Origin: Hyphomicrobiales bacterium
Lineage (GTDB): Bacteria; Pseudomonadota; Alphaproteobacteria; Rhizobiales; Xanthobacteraceae
Length of the DNA: 64,000 nucleotides
Direction of reading: 5' to 3'
Assembly: GCA_016185205.1 (NCBI GenBank)
Contig: JACPOA010000016.1
Span: forward strand, 62,001-126,000
The position numbers and the translations under genes are program-made. Below are positions 45,483 through 54,022 of this stretch, one piece after another. The notes under the pieces were generated by a model, which was not told where the DNA came from, ran no database searches, and saw only the letters and a list, made by a program, of their open reading frames with translations. Position 1 is the stretch's first letter. Each line of letters starts with the position of its first letter.

Positions 45483-46037
45483 CTAAGACGCCCGCAAAAA
45501 TACCAACTCCGTATCGTCGTATTGACGCCGCTCCAATTCCTCGAAGCCCTCCGGCGCCTTGAATGCGGCATCGGCTGCTTCCTCGACCACGACCAGCGCC
45601 GCGGGCTTGAGCCAGCCGCCTTCGCGCGCCGAAGCCAGCGCCTGCTCGGCCAGGCCCTTGCCATAGGGCGGATCGAGAAAGGCGAGCGTGAACGGCTCGA
45701 GCGGAGCGACCGGCCCAAGTTTTGTGGCGTCGCGGCGGAAAATGCGGGTGACCCCGCCGAGGCCGAGCGACTCGGTGTTGTCGCGCAGCAGCGCGCGCGC
45801 CTCGACGCCGTCGTCGACGAACAGCGCGTAGGCCGCGCCGCGCGAGATCGCCTCGATGCCGAGTGCGCCGGTGCCGGCGAACAGGTCGAGCACGCGCGCG
45901 CCCGCGACCGGATCGCCATAGGCATGCATGAGGATATTGAACAGCGCCTCGCGTAAGCGATCGGCGGTCGGCCGCAAACCGTCCGATTTCGGTCCGGCGA
46001 TCGGGCGCGAACGCAGGCGGCCGCCCACGACCCGCAT
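45483..46037 (-). CDS. rsmD: 16S rRNA (guanine966-N2)-methyltransferase RsmD
   Basis: RsmD methylates G966 of 16S rRNA using SAM. The 184-residue product begins [13 protein letters not shown] with the family start, has SAM-binding VLDLFAGTGALGIEA, and catalytic DPPYG. It shares one base with the end of the upstream pseudouridine synthase gene, so the two are translationally coupled. It faces mutL convergently. Confidence 0.95.
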   Translation of the reverse strand: MRVVGGRLRSRPIAGPKSDGLRPTADRLREALFNILMHAYGDPVAGARVLDLFAGTGALGIEAISRGAAYALFVDDGVEARALLRDNTESLGLGGVTRIFRRDATKLGPVAPLEPFTLAFLDPPYGKGLAEQALASAREGGWLKPAALVVVEEAADAAFKAPEGFEELERRQYDDTELVFLRAS

Positions 46038-47128
46038 TATTTTGGCCTCGACGGGCGCGGACCGCCGGAACGGTCGCGGCGCTTTTGAAATCGCTTCTTG
46101 AAATTGCGCGAGCTGCTCGATTCTTTCTTGTCGTCGCGTTTCTTGTCATTCCGGTCGCGCGCCTCGGCGCGCGGGCCGGAATCCAGGGGCGGCTGCGAAT
46201 GGCGTTTCTGGATTCCGGGTTCCGGCCGGAGCCTGTCATCGGGCCGCGCTTTGCGCGGACCCGTTGGGCCGGCCCCGGAATGACGTGAAGAATTTTCGCG
46301 CGTTCGCACCTCAGGGTGACGGGGATGTGTTGTACGCGCCTCATGATCCACCAGCGGCGCCTCGAAATCCGCGCCGGCCTCGGCCACGATCTTCTCGCCG
46401 AGCTCGCTGCGCAGCGCCGCCGTCTCCACTTCCTTCACCGCCCATTCGGCCAGCTCGCCCAGATTGAACGGACCGAACGACACGCGGATGAGCCGGTTCA
46501 CCCTCAGGCCGAGCGTCTCCAGCACCTTGCGCACTTCGCGGTTCTTGCCTTCGCGGATGGCAAAGGTGAGCCAGCAATTGGCGCCCTGTTCGCGGTCGAG
46601 CGTGGCCTCGATCGGGCCGTAGCGCACGCCCTCGACCGTGATACCGGCGCGCAGATTGTCGAGCTGGTCCTGCGTGACGCGGCCGTTGGCGCGCACGCGA
46701 TAGCGGCGCAGCCAGGCGGTCGCCGGCAGTTCCAGCACGCGCGCCAGCCCGCCGTCATTGGTGAGCAGCAGCAGGCCTTCGGTGTTGATGTCGAGCCGGC
46801 CGACGCTGATCAGCCGCGGCAGGTTTTTCGGCAGCGCGGTGAAGATGGTCGGCCGCCCCTCCGGGTCGGAATGAGTGGTCACCAGCCCACGCGGCTTGTT
46901 GTAGAGGAACAGCCGCGTGCGCTCGCGCTGCCGTAGCGGCTGCCCGTCGACGGCAATGCGGTCGGCGGGGGTGACATTGAGCGCCGGCGAGGCGATCACC
47001 GCGCCGTTGATGGACACCCGGCCGGCGGCGATCCAGGCCTCGGCCTCGCGCCGCGAGGCAAAGCCTGCGCGGGCCATGACCTTGGCGATGCGCTCGCCGG
47101 ATTTGTCAGGGGTATTTTTTTCGGGCAT
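46037..47128 (-). CDS. rluB: RluB/RsuA-type pseudouridine synthase with repeat-derived tail
   Basis: This enzyme converts uridine to pseudouridine in rRNA. It has an N-terminal S4 RNA-binding domain ([19 protein letters not shown]) and a RsuA/RluB catalytic domain with [19 protein letters not shown] (catalytic Asp). About residues 250-330 of 363 are not family sequence: they are coded by a palindromic repeat (bases 46145-46320) that has inserted in frame, giving a Arg/Pro/Ser-rich piece ([17 protein letters not shown]). A Lys/Arg-rich tail follows, as in relatives. It overlaps rsmD by one base and is divergent from tadA. Confidence 0.88.
   Translation of the reverse strand: MPEKNTPDKSGERIAKVMARAGFASRREAEAWIAAGRVSINGAVIASPALNVTPADRIAVDGQPLRQRERTRLFLYNKPRGLVTTHSDPEGRPTIFTALPKNLPRLISVGRLDINTEGLLLLTNDGGLARVLELPATAWLRRYRVRANGRVTQDQLDNLRAGITVEGVRYGPIEATLDREQGANCWLTFAIREGKNREVRKVLETLGLRVNRLIRVSFGPFNLGELAEWAVKEVETAALRSELGEKIVAEAGADFEAPLVDHEARTTHPRHPEVRTRENSSRHSGAGPTGPRKARPDDRLRPEPGIQKRHSQPPLDSGPRAEARDRNDKKRDDKKESSSSRNFKKRFQKRRDRSGGPRPSRPK
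46145..46320. repeat. Palindromic repeat inserted in frame inside the pseudouridine synthase gene
   Basis: The element GTCATTCCGG ... CCGGAATGAC (46145-46284) contains arms such as GCGCGCCTCGGCGCGC. A second fragment at 46304-46320 (GCACCTCAGGGTGACGG) is related to the hairpin between groES and groEL. Both read through in the coding frame. The synthase is otherwise intact. Confidence 0.85.
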
Positions 47129-47139
47129 GAGCAGGATTT

Positions 47140-47586
47140 ATGGCATTGCCTTCATTCATGCAAATGGCATTGGAAGAAGCCCGCGCCGCCGGAGCGCGCG
47201 GCGAGGTGCCGGTCGGCTGCGTCATCGTGCGTGCTGGCGAGGTGGTGGCGCGCGCCGGCAACCGCACGCTGGCCGACAAGGATCCGACCGCGCATGCCGA
47301 ATTGCTCGCCATTCGCGCGGCGGCATCAGCGCTCGGCTCGGAGCGGCTCACCGACTGCGATCTCTATGTGACGCTGGAGCCCTGCGCCATGTGCGCCACG
47401 GCGATGTCGTTTGCGCGCATCCGCCGGCTCTATTTCGGCGCCGCCGATTCGAAAGGCGGTGCGGTGGAGCACGGCGTGCGATTTTTTACCAGCCCGACCT
47501 GCCATCATCGGCCAGAGGTCTATGGCGGCATCAATGAGAGCGAGAGCGCAGGTCTGCTGAAGGAGTTTTTTCAGGCGAGACGGTGA
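47140..47586 (+). CDS. tadA: tRNA-specific adenosine deaminase TadA
   Basis: TadA deaminates A34 of tRNA-Arg to inosine, needed for wobble reading. The 148-residue protein has the zinc ligands and catalytic residues in HAE (His-52, Glu-54) and PCAMC (Cys-82, Cys-85). The N-terminal VPVGCVIV and C-terminal AVEHGVRFF stretches are family-like. The start is 11 bases from the divergent pseudouridine synthase start, so both promoters lie inside the opposite genes. A hairpin just downstream may end the transcript. Confidence 0.95.
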   Translation: MALPSFMQMALEEARAAGARGEVPVGCVIVRAGEVVARAGNRTLADKDPTAHAELLAIRAAASALGSERLTDCDLYVTLEPCAMCATAMSFARIRRLYFGAADSKGGAVEHGVRFFTSPTCHHRPEVYGGINESESAGLLKEFFQARR

Positions 47587-47613
47587 ATGCGGCGCGCGCG
47601 GCATGCTCACTTT

Positions 47614-47636
47614 CCCTCTCCCACAAGGGGAGAGGG
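47614..47636. repeat. Hairpin repeat after tadA, 'CCCTCTCCCACAAGGGGAGAGG' family
   Basis: CCCTCTCCC and GGGAGAGGG pair around ACAAG. The same sequence with its flank (CACTTCCCCTCTCCCACAAG) recurs at 61320-61345 downstream of the DUF6101 gene. It may act as a terminator for tadA and is a dispersed repeat. Confidence 0.8.
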
Positions 47637-47648
47637 GAAGAAAGAAGT

Positions 47649-47816
47649 CTAGGCCGTCTTATCGACGAACTTGCCCATGCCGGGCGGCGGTGGCGGTTCC
47701 TTGGCCGCCGGCTCATTGGCTGCTTCGCGCTCGTTGGCCTGCTGCTGCGGCGCAGACTCCCACGATGTCCCGGTCTTCGGCATGATGACCTGGACGCCTA
47801 TACTGCCGACGCTCAT
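47649..47816 (-). CDS. Short hypothetical protein (55 residues)
   Basis: This is a possible small gene in the 362-base gap between tadA and the kinase gene. The product starts MSVGSIGVQVIMP and ends in ERE(A)ANEPAAKEPPPPPGMGKFVDKTA. The Pro-rich end and QQQANEREAANEP stretch look like small hypothetical proteins known from bradyrhizobia, though I cannot confirm this. The ATG at 47816 has a weak ribosome site; the frame is open to 47864. The rest of the gap (47817-47948) shows no gene and is AT-richer, so it may be a promoter region. Confidence 0.5.
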   Translation of the reverse strand: MSVGSIGVQVIMPKTGTSWESAPQQQANEREAANEPAAKEPPPPPGMGKFVDKTA

Positions 47817-47948
47817 GATTTTTGTTTTTCTCACTGTGCGGTCAGCGTAGCGGGCAGGCGTCAATATTGCGCAACCGCAACGCGCGAAATCCGGCCATGC
47901 GATGAAAGGATTTGTTGACCGTAACGGAAACGCGGCGGCACGCAGTTG

Positions 47949-49025
47949 CTAGGCTTGCCGCGCGAATTCCCACGCCTTGTCGGCGAGCGGGCGGATCATC
48001 TCGGCCTTGGCCGGCGCGAATTCGGACGTGGCGGTGCCGTCGCGCACGCGCCCGATGATGCCCTGCAGGATGGCGGCAATGCGGAAGAAATTATAGGCGA
48101 GATAGACCGGCAGATGCGGGCGCGGATCGAGCCCGGTGCGCGCCACGTAAGCGTCGACGTAATCGGTCATCGGCGGAATGCCGAGCGCGGCGAGATCGTG
48201 GCCGACCAGCGAGCCGGTGCCGGCCGCGCTCTCGGAATGCGGCATGTGCCAGGCCATCAGGTGATAGCTGAAGTCAGCGAGCGGGTCACCGAGCGTCGAC
48301 AGTTCCCAGTCGAGCACCGCCGCGACCTTCGGCGCGTCCTTGGCGACGATGAGATTGTCGAGCCGGTAGTCGCCATGCACCACGCGGGCCGGACCGCTGG
48401 GCGGAACATGCGACGGCAGCCAGTCGATCAGCCGCTCCATGGCGTCGATGGTTTCGGTCTGCGAGGCGCGATACTGCTTCGACCAGCGGTCGACCTGGCG
48501 CGCGACATAGTTCTCGCCCTTGCCGAAGTCGGCGAGGCCGATCGCCGCCGGGTCGAACGCGTGCAGCCGCGCGATGGTCTCGTTCATCGAATCGTAGACC
48601 GCGGCGCGCTCGGTGGCGTTGGAGCCCGGCATCTGCGGCTCCCAGAACACGCGGCCGTCGACAAAGTCCATCACGTAGAACGCCGTGCCGGCGACGGTCT
48701 CGTCGTCGCACCGCAGCAGCGGTTCGGCCACCGGAAAGCCTTGTGCACGGAGTGCACGGATTACACGGTATTCACGGTCTACCGCGTGCGCCGACGGCAG
48801 CAGCTTGCCGGGCGGCTTGCGGCGTAAGACGTAACGCCGCGCCGGCGTCTCCAGCAGATAGGTCGGGTTCGACTGACCGCCCTTGAACTGCTTGACCGTC
48901 AGCGGCCCGACAAAACCTTGCACATGAGCGCTGAGATAGGCCTCGAGCCGCGCGCTATCCAGCCGCAGCGCAGGCGCCGCCTCCTTGGTGCCGGAAAAAA
49001 CCTGCTGGCGGTCGAGCGTGGTCAC
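47949..49025 (-). CDS. Aminoglycoside-phosphotransferase-fold kinase (ACAD10-like)
   Basis: This is a small-molecule kinase of the APH/choline kinase fold, close to the N-terminal half of mammalian ACAD10/11. Features are the Gly-rich GGQSNPTYLLET, the ATP lysine in YVLRRKPPG, the catalytic HGDYRLDNLIV and the metal-binding VLDWELSTLGDPL. The GTG at 49025 is chosen because it follows GGAAGAAG and nearly touches the stop of the cupin gene; the frame is open to 49115. It is likely cotranscribed with the cupin and dehalogenase. The substrate is unknown. A 9-bp, four-copy repeat lies in the gene at 48743-48778. Confidence 0.85.
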   Translation of the reverse strand: MTTLDRQQVFSGTKEAAPALRLDSARLEAYLSAHVQGFVGPLTVKQFKGGQSNPTYLLETPARRYVLRRKPPGKLLPSAHAVDREYRVIRALRAQGFPVAEPLLRCDDETVAGTAFYVMDFVDGRVFWEPQMPGSNATERAAVYDSMNETIARLHAFDPAAIGLADFGKGENYVARQVDRWSKQYRASQTETIDAMERLIDWLPSHVPPSGPARVVHGDYRLDNLIVAKDAPKVAAVLDWELSTLGDPLADFSYHLMAWHMPHSESAAGTGSLVGHDLAALGIPPMTDYVDAYVARTGLDPRPHLPVYLAYNFFRIAAILQGIIGRVRDGTATSEFAPAKAEMIRPLADKAWEFARQA

Positions 49026-49026
49026 G

Positions 49027-49689
49027 TCACTTCTTCCCCCCGAAATTAATCGGCGCGTCGGCGTAGATCTTGTAGCTCTGCGTCTTCGGCTTGGCCTTGT
49101 CGTCGTCGTTGACATATTGGATCGAGCTTTTGCCGATCAGCGCGCGCGGCAGGATCATGACCCGGATGAAACGCGTGGGTTTGTCGGCTGCCGCTTGCGC
49201 GAACACCGCGTCGGGTCCGGATTCGTACCAGGCGCCGCCCGGCCCGTACGAGGTCGAGCGGCCGTGGGTGTCGACGCGCAGGCCGCCCTCGATCAGGCAG
49301 CGGATGCCCGGTCCCTGGTGGCGGTGCAGATAAGCGCAGCCGCCGGGCGGGAAGGCGACGCTGTCGCCGCGCATCAGCAATTCGCCCTTCGGCATGGTTT
49401 CGAGATAGGCCGACAGCTTCTCATGCGTGATCATGCCGGGCGCGCAGGCCACAGTGCTGGCTTGATCGCCGCGCGCCAGCTCCCAGCGCCAGCAGGTGAC
49501 GCCGCCGGCGCCGGGTTTGACGACGGTGCCGGTGTCGCCCTGCCAGGCGTCGCCTTCGTTCAAGGTCTTGCCCTCGATGCTGGCGGTGCCATGCGCCACG
49601 AAGATGAAACGCGGCAGCGGGGCCAGCCGGAATTCGACATTCTCGGCGCTGGACAGGACGTCTTCATAAAGCCGAAGCACGGGATGCAT
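49027..49689 (-). CDS. Cupin-domain protein
   Basis: This 220-residue protein has a double-stranded beta-helix pattern. It has the first cupin motif as SVAFPPGGCAYLHRHQGPG with the H-R-H metal ligands and a later IRCLIEGGLRVDTHG strand. A first repeat-like half (RFIFVAHGTASIEGKTL) suggests a bicupin. Metal-dependent enzyme or ligand-binding roles are both possible. It sits between the kinase and the dehalogenase and is on the same strand, with one base between its stop and the next gene's start. Confidence 0.8.
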   Translation of the reverse strand: MHPVLRLYEDVLSSAENVEFRLAPLPRFIFVAHGTASIEGKTLNEGDAWQGDTGTVVKPGAGGVTCWRWELARGDQASTVACAPGMITHEKLSAYLETMPKGELLMRGDSVAFPPGGCAYLHRHQGPGIRCLIEGGLRVDTHGRSTSYGPGGAWYESGPDAVFAQAAADKPTRFIRVMILPRALIGKSSIQYVNDDDKAKPKTQSYKIYADAPINFGGKK

Positions 49690-49719
49690 TCGTAGGGTCT
49701 CCTGAATTCATTATCGTGG

Positions 49720-49768
49720 GCGCATGATTTTAACCGAAAACCGGTACCCACTTTTCGGGATCATGCGC
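49720..49768. repeat. 49-bp dispersed palindromic repeat, copy 4
   Basis: This full copy reads GCGCATGATTTTAACCGAAA ... GGATCATGCGC and lies between the dehalogenase and cupin genes. Its last base is the first base of the CTA stop of the dehalogenase gene, the same contact as at cheZ. Confidence 0.93.
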
Positions 49769-50673
49769 TAGTCGCCTGTGAAGAATTCTAGCAAGGCGGC
49801 CGCGGTGGCGTCCGGGTTCTCCTCGGTGAGGAAATGGCCGGAGTCAATCGGTTTGCCGATAGCCTGCGGCGCCCATTGCCGCCAGATCTTGAGCGGGCCG
49901 CCGGTCTCATTGGCGATGCCGACGCCGCCCCACAGCGCCAGCAGAGGGCAGGCGATGGTCTTGCCGGCGGCGCGGTCGGCTTCGTCATTGGTCAAGTCAG
50001 CTGAGCTCCCGGCGCGGTAGTCCTCGCAATGGGCGTGGATGCGCAGCGGATCGGAAAAGGCCAGGCGGTAATGATCGAGCGCGCGCGGGTCGAAGGCGGT
50101 GAGGTTCTTGGCCTTGGTCCAGCTCGCCAGTTTCCATTCGAGGTATTCGACCGGCGCTTTCGAGATCAGCATTTCCGGCAGCGGCGCCGGCTGCGCCAGG
50201 AATGGCCAGTGCCACACTTTCATGGCCATATTGCGGTCCATGCCGTGCCACATGTCGTAGGTCGGCACGATGTCGAGCGTCGCCATGCGCGCGACGCGGC
50301 CGGCATGATCGAGCGCCAAGCGGTAGGCGACGCGGCCGCCGCGGTCGTGGCCGGCGAGGCGGAACTGCACGTGCCCGAGTTTCTCCATCACCTCGACCAT
50401 GGCCTTGGCCATCGAGCGCTTGTCGTAGGGCGCGTGGTCTTTGTCGGCCTCCGGCACCGCCGACCAGCCGTAGCCGGGCAGGTCGGGGATCACCAGCGCG
50501 AAGCGCTGCGCCAGGACGGGCGCGACGCGATGCCACATCACATGGGTCTGTGTGTAGCCGTGCAGCAGCAAGAGCGGCGGCCCGCTGCCGCCGGCGCGGG
50601 CGAAAATCTTGCCGGCCGAGGTGTCGATCCAGTGCGAGGCGAAACCGGGGAACAGGTCGGCGAGATCGGGCAT
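49768..50673 (-). CDS. Haloacetate (fluoroacetate) dehalogenase-like hydrolase
   Basis: This 301-residue alpha/beta hydrolase closely resembles fluoroacetate dehalogenase, which replaces a halogen by hydroxyl. The nucleophile is Asp in [16 protein letters not shown], the catalytic His is in SGHFLTEE, and the acid is in [10 protein letters not shown]. The halide-pocket pattern [13 protein letters not shown] (His-Trp) and the Tyr in CEDYRAG are also present. These pocket residues separate it from haloalkane dehalogenases and epoxide hydrolases. It precedes the cupin and kinase genes, which may form one operon with it. Activity on fluoroacetate is inference. Confidence 0.85.
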   Translation of the reverse strand: MPDLADLFPGFASHWIDTSAGKIFARAGGSGPPLLLLHGYTQTHVMWHRVAPVLAQRFALVIPDLPGYGWSAVPEADKDHAPYDKRSMAKAMVEVMEKLGHVQFRLAGHDRGGRVAYRLALDHAGRVARMATLDIVPTYDMWHGMDRNMAMKVWHWPFLAQPAPLPEMLISKAPVEYLEWKLASWTKAKNLTAFDPRALDHYRLAFSDPLRIHAHCEDYRAGSSADLTNDEADRAAGKTIACPLLALWGGVGIANETGGPLKIWRQWAPQAIGKPIDSGHFLTEENPDATAAALLEFFTGD

Positions 50674-50683
50674 AAACTCTCCA

Positions 50684-50772
50684 CGTCATGCCCGGCTTTA
50701 TGCCGGGCATCCACGACTTTCTTATTATATCAAAGCAAGACGTGGATGGCCGGGACAAGCCCGGCCATGACG
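50684..50772. repeat. Inverted repeat, 'GTCATGCCCGGC' family
   Basis: The ends CGTCATGCCCGGC and GCCCGGCCATGACG are inverted, with an inner CCACGACTTT / AAGACGTGG pair around an AT-rich loop. It lies between purD and the dehalogenase gene. Close relatives are at 14640-14721 and 24469-24601. Confidence 0.85.
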
Positions 50773-50776
50773 GAAT

Positions 50777-52057
50777 TTAACGACCCGCTTCCCGCAGCAC
50801 CGCGCGCCAGCCGATGTCGCGGCGGCAGAATCCGTCCGGCCACTGGATACGGTCAACCGCGGCATAGGCACGCTGCTGCGCTTCGCGCACAGTCTTGCCA
50901 CGCGCACAAATATTCAGCACGCGTCCGCCATTGGCGAGGACGCGCGCGCCGTCCATCTTGGTGCCGGCATGGAAGATTTCGACGCCTTCGATTTGGGCAG
51001 CCCGGTCGAGACCCTCGATGAGCGTGTCCTTGGCGTAATTGCCGGGATAGCCCTTGGCCGCCATCACCACGGTGAGTGCCGCGTCGTCGTACCAGCGCAG
51101 ATCGAAATTCTTCAACTGCCCGTCGCGCGCGGCGATCAGCGCCGGCACCAGGTCCGACATCAGGCGCAGCATCAACACCTGCGTTTCCGGATCGCCGAAG
51201 CGGACGTTGTATTCGATCAGCTGCGGGCCATCCTTCGTGATCATCAGGCCGGCGAACAACACGCCCTTGTAGGGCGCGCCCATCGCTTTCATCGCGCGCA
51301 CGGTGGGCTGGATGATCTCGTCCATCACGCGCTTGTTCATTTCCGGCGTCATCACCGGCGCTGGCGAATAGGCGCCCATGCCGCCGGTATTGGGCCCCTT
51401 GTCGCCGTCACCAACGCGTTTGTGGTCCTGCGCCGAGGCAAGCTGGATCGCAGTCTCGCCGTCGCACAGCGCGAAGAACGAGGCCTCCTCGCCGACGAGG
51501 CATTCCTCGATCACGATTTCCCAGGCCGGCTGACCGAGGCCGCCGCTGAACATCATGTCGATGGCGGCTTCGGCTTGCGCAATCGTCTCCGCCACCACCA
51601 CGCCCTTGCCGGCGGCCAGCCCATCGGCCTTGATCACGATCGGCGCGCCTTTTATGCGCACGTAATCCTTCGCCGCAGCGGCGCCTTTGAAGCGCTCATA
51701 GGCCGCGGTCGGAATCTTGTTGGCCTTGCACAGGTCCTTGGTGAAGCCTTTCGAGCCTTCAAGCCGTGCGGCCCATTTGCTGGGACCGAAGGCTTTGATA
51801 CCCGCGGCCTCCAGATCGTCGACAATGCCGGCGCACAGCGGCAGCTCCGGCCCCACCACCACCAGGCCGATGGCGTGCGATTGGCAGAACGCGATCACCG
51901 CCGCGTGGTCGGTGAGATCGAGCGCGACACATTCGGCCTCGCGCGCGATGCCGGCATTGCCGGGCGCGCAATAGAGCTTATCGGCGAGCGGGCTCGCCGC
52001 CATCTTCCAGGCCAGCGCGTGCTCGCGTCCGCCGGAACCGAGGATCAGGATGTTCAT
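50777..52057 (-). CDS. purD: Phosphoribosylamine-glycine ligase
   Basis: PurD joins phosphoribosylamine and glycine using ATP, the second step of purine synthesis. The 426-residue ATP-grasp enzyme has [18 protein letters not shown] at its start, [15 protein letters not shown] (ATP loop), [20 protein letters not shown], and [11 protein letters not shown]. The ATG at 52057 is the family start; the frame is open to 52111. It lies upstream of the dehalogenase cluster and is divergent from no gene; the zinc-ribbon gene is upstream on the same strand. Confidence 0.96.
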   Translation of the reverse strand: MNILILGSGGREHALAWKMAASPLADKLYCAPGNAGIAREAECVALDLTDHAAVIAFCQSHAIGLVVVGPELPLCAGIVDDLEAAGIKAFGPSKWAARLEGSKGFTKDLCKANKIPTAAYERFKGAAAAKDYVRIKGAPIVIKADGLAAGKGVVVAETIAQAEAAIDMMFSGGLGQPAWEIVIEECLVGEEASFFALCDGETAIQLASAQDHKRVGDGDKGPNTGGMGAYSPAPVMTPEMNKRVMDEIIQPTVRAMKAMGAPYKGVLFAGLMITKDGPQLIEYNVRFGDPETQVLMLRLMSDLVPALIAARDGQLKNFDLRWYDDAALTVVMAAKGYPGNYAKDTLIEGLDRAAQIEGVEIFHAGTKMDGARVLANGGRVLNICARGKTVREAQQRAYAAVDRIQWPDGFCRRDIGWRAVLREAGR

Positions 52058-52148
52058 GCCGCGTCCGTCCGCTCCCGCTCTCGGGTTAGCGGGCGGGCGT
52101 GGCGAGGACAAGGGGGAGCCGAAGTTTGTCGACAGTTACTCAGCCGAG

Positions 52149-52382
52149 CTAGAAATGCGGACGGCAGGTGTGCTCTTCCACGTGGTGAATATAGGCAGCG
52201 ACGCTGTCGTGCGCGCCGATGTGGCCGATGCCGTGGAAATGCATCTCTTCGTGGCAGGCCGGGCAGGACACGCGATCGCCGTGGATCACCCGTTGCAGCC
52301 GTTCGTGGAAGGTGGTGCGGCACTCCGGGCAGCGCACCCGCACCCGGATGTTCTCGACTTCGTGCTCGTGCGGATTGTTCAT
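52149..52382 (-). CDS. Small zinc-ribbon protein
   Basis: This 77-residue protein of unknown function has two CxxC pairs ([12 protein letters not shown] and [12 protein letters not shown]) that should bind one zinc, and a His-rich C-terminus ([16 protein letters not shown]). The ATG at 52382 follows AGAGGG; an upstream extension to 52427 lacks support. It lies between purD and the divergent xseA gene. A role in RNA or metal binding is possible but not shown. Confidence 0.7.
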   Translation of the reverse strand: MNNPHEHEVENIRVRVRCPECRTTFHERLQRVIHGDRVSCPACHEEMHFHGIGHIGAHDSVAAYIHHVEEHTCRPHF

Positions 52383-52482
52383 GGTTGTCGCCCTCTGCCC
52401 GCGAGGATGCGCCCAAATTATTGACAAGAAGTTGCACGCCGAAGCGGTGTTTTCCGCTGTTTTCGGCGTATATCATGCCGTC

Positions 52483-53979
52483 ATGGCGAAAAGCAGAATC
52501 ACCGGCGATGCCGAGGCGCGCCCCGACAGCGCCGCGCCGCGCGCCAACATCCCGGAATGGTCGGTTTCCGAGCTGTCGGCGGCGCTCAAGAAGACCGTCG
52601 AGGACGCCTATGGCTATGTGCGGGTGCGCGGCGAGGTGTCGGGCTTCAAGGGTCCGTCGCCCTCCGGCCACTGCTATTTCCGCCTCAAGGACGACAGAGC
52701 GGTGCTCGAAGGCGTGATCTGGAAGGGCGTCTGGGGCCGCATGCGGGTGAAGCCGGAAGAGGGGCTCGACGTCATCGTCTCGGGCAAGCTCACCACCTTC
52801 GCCGGCTCGTCGAAATACCAGCTCGTCATCGACACGCTGGAGCCGGCCGGCGTCGGCGCGCTGATGAAGCTCCTGGAGGAGCGCAAGAAGAAGCTCGCCG
52901 CCGAGGGTCTGTTCGACGAGGCGCGCAAGCAGCTCATTCCCTTCCTGCCGCGCGTGATCGGGGTGGTGACCTCGCCGACCGGCGCCGTCATCCGCGACAT
53001 CCTGCATCGGCTGGCCGACCGTTTCCCGCGCCGGGTGCTGGTGTGGCCGGTGCGCGTGCAGGGCGAGAATTCGGCCGCCGAGGTCGCCAACGCCATCGCC
53101 GGCTTCAACGCGCTGGCCGAGGGCGGCGCGCTGCCGCGGCCCGATCTGATCATCGTCGCGCGCGGCGGCGGCTCGCTCGAGGACCTGTGGTCGTTCAACG
53201 AGGAGATCGTGGTGCGGGCCGCGGCCGACAGCATGATTCCGCTGATCTCCGCGGTCGGCCACGAGACCGACGTCACGCTGATCGATTTTGCCGCCGACCG
53301 GCGCGCGCCGACGCCGAGTGCCGCCGCCGAAATGGCGGTGCCGGTGCGCGCCGAATTGATGGCGCAGATCGCGGCGCTGACGGCGCGTCGGCTCGCCTGC
53401 TGGCAGCGCGGCGTCGAGCAGCACCGCAAGGAACTCTATCTGCTGTCGCGCGCGCTGCCGGCGCTCGACGAGCTGCTGGCGGTGCCGCGCCAGCGGCTCG
53501 ATGCCTGCGCCGGCCGGCTGCCGCGCGCGCTGCGCGCCAATGCGCAACTGCACCATACCCAGCTCACGCGCATTACCGCCCGCCTCTTGCCGCGCCTGCT
53601 GAAGCTGCGGCTGGCGCGCTCAAGCGAAATCGTCGTCGCACTCGAAAAGCGCGGCAAGCTCGCCCGCAAGAATTATATGCAGCGGCGCTGGGATCGCGTG
53701 CGCAGCGCCGAGCAGTTGCTCAAGGCGTTTTCATACCAGGGCGTGCTCGCGCGCGGCTTTGCACTGGTGCGCGACGGCGACGGGCACCCGCTGCGCTCGG
53801 CCGCAGCCGTCGGCAACCGCATGCGATTGGAGATCGAATTTTTCGACGGCCGCGTCGGTGCCACCGCCGACGGCGAGGGCGCGCCGCAACCGGCCGCCAA
53901 GCCCAAGCCAAGTGCAAAGCCGCGCCCGCGCGGCGGCGGCGACAAGTCGGGCGGGCAGGGCAGTTTGTTCGGCGCATGA
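52483..53979 (+). CDS. xseA: Exodeoxyribonuclease VII large subunit
   Basis: XseA is the catalytic subunit of exonuclease VII, which trims single-stranded DNA ends with XseB. The 498-residue protein has the N-terminal OB fold ([16 protein letters not shown] and [12 protein letters not shown]), then [17 protein letters not shown], the conserved [16 protein letters not shown] and [20 protein letters not shown], then a long helical region. The TGA stop and the preceding bases (GGCGCATGA) lie inside a copy of the 49-bp palindrome, so its last residues come from the repeat. The gene runs convergently toward a hydrolase gene. No xseB is present in the window. Confidence 0.95.
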   Translation: MAKSRITGDAEARPDSAAPRANIPEWSVSELSAALKKTVEDAYGYVRVRGEVSGFKGPSPSGHCYFRLKDDRAVLEGVIWKGVWGRMRVKPEEGLDVIVSGKLTTFAGSSKYQLVIDTLEPAGVGALMKLLEERKKKLAAEGLFDEARKQLIPFLPRVIGVVTSPTGAVIRDILHRLADRFPRRVLVWPVRVQGENSAAEVANAIAGFNALAEGGALPRPDLIIVARGGGSLEDLWSFNEEIVVRAAADSMIPLISAVGHETDVTLIDFAADRRAPTPSAAAEMAVPVRAELMAQIAALTARRLACWQRGVEQHRKELYLLSRALPALDELLAVPRQRLDACAGRLPRALRANAQLHHTQLTRITARLLPRLLKLRLARSSEIVVALEKRGKLARKNYMQRRWDRVRSAEQLLKAFSYQGVLARGFALVRDGDGHPLRSAAAVGNRMRLEIEFFDGRVGATADGEGAPQPAAKPKPSAKPRPRGGGDKSGGQGSLFGA

Positions 53980-54020
53980 TCTTATCCGAAAACCGGTTCC
54001 CACTTTTCGGGATCATGCGC
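53972..54020. repeat. 49-bp dispersed palindromic repeat, copy 5
   Basis: This full copy (GCGCATGATCTTATCCGAAA ... GGATCATGCGC) lies between the convergent xseA and hydrolase genes. It supplies the TGA stop of xseA and ends two bases before the hydrolase stop. Its place suits a two-way transcription terminator. Confidence 0.95.
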
Positions 54021-54022
54021 TT

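Noticed and set aside
47583..47918. A + strand open frame of 111 codons after tadA
   Set aside because: It starts inside tadA, runs through a palindromic repeat, and its product (Arg/Leu/Cys-rich) has no family character; the minus strand small gene is more credible.
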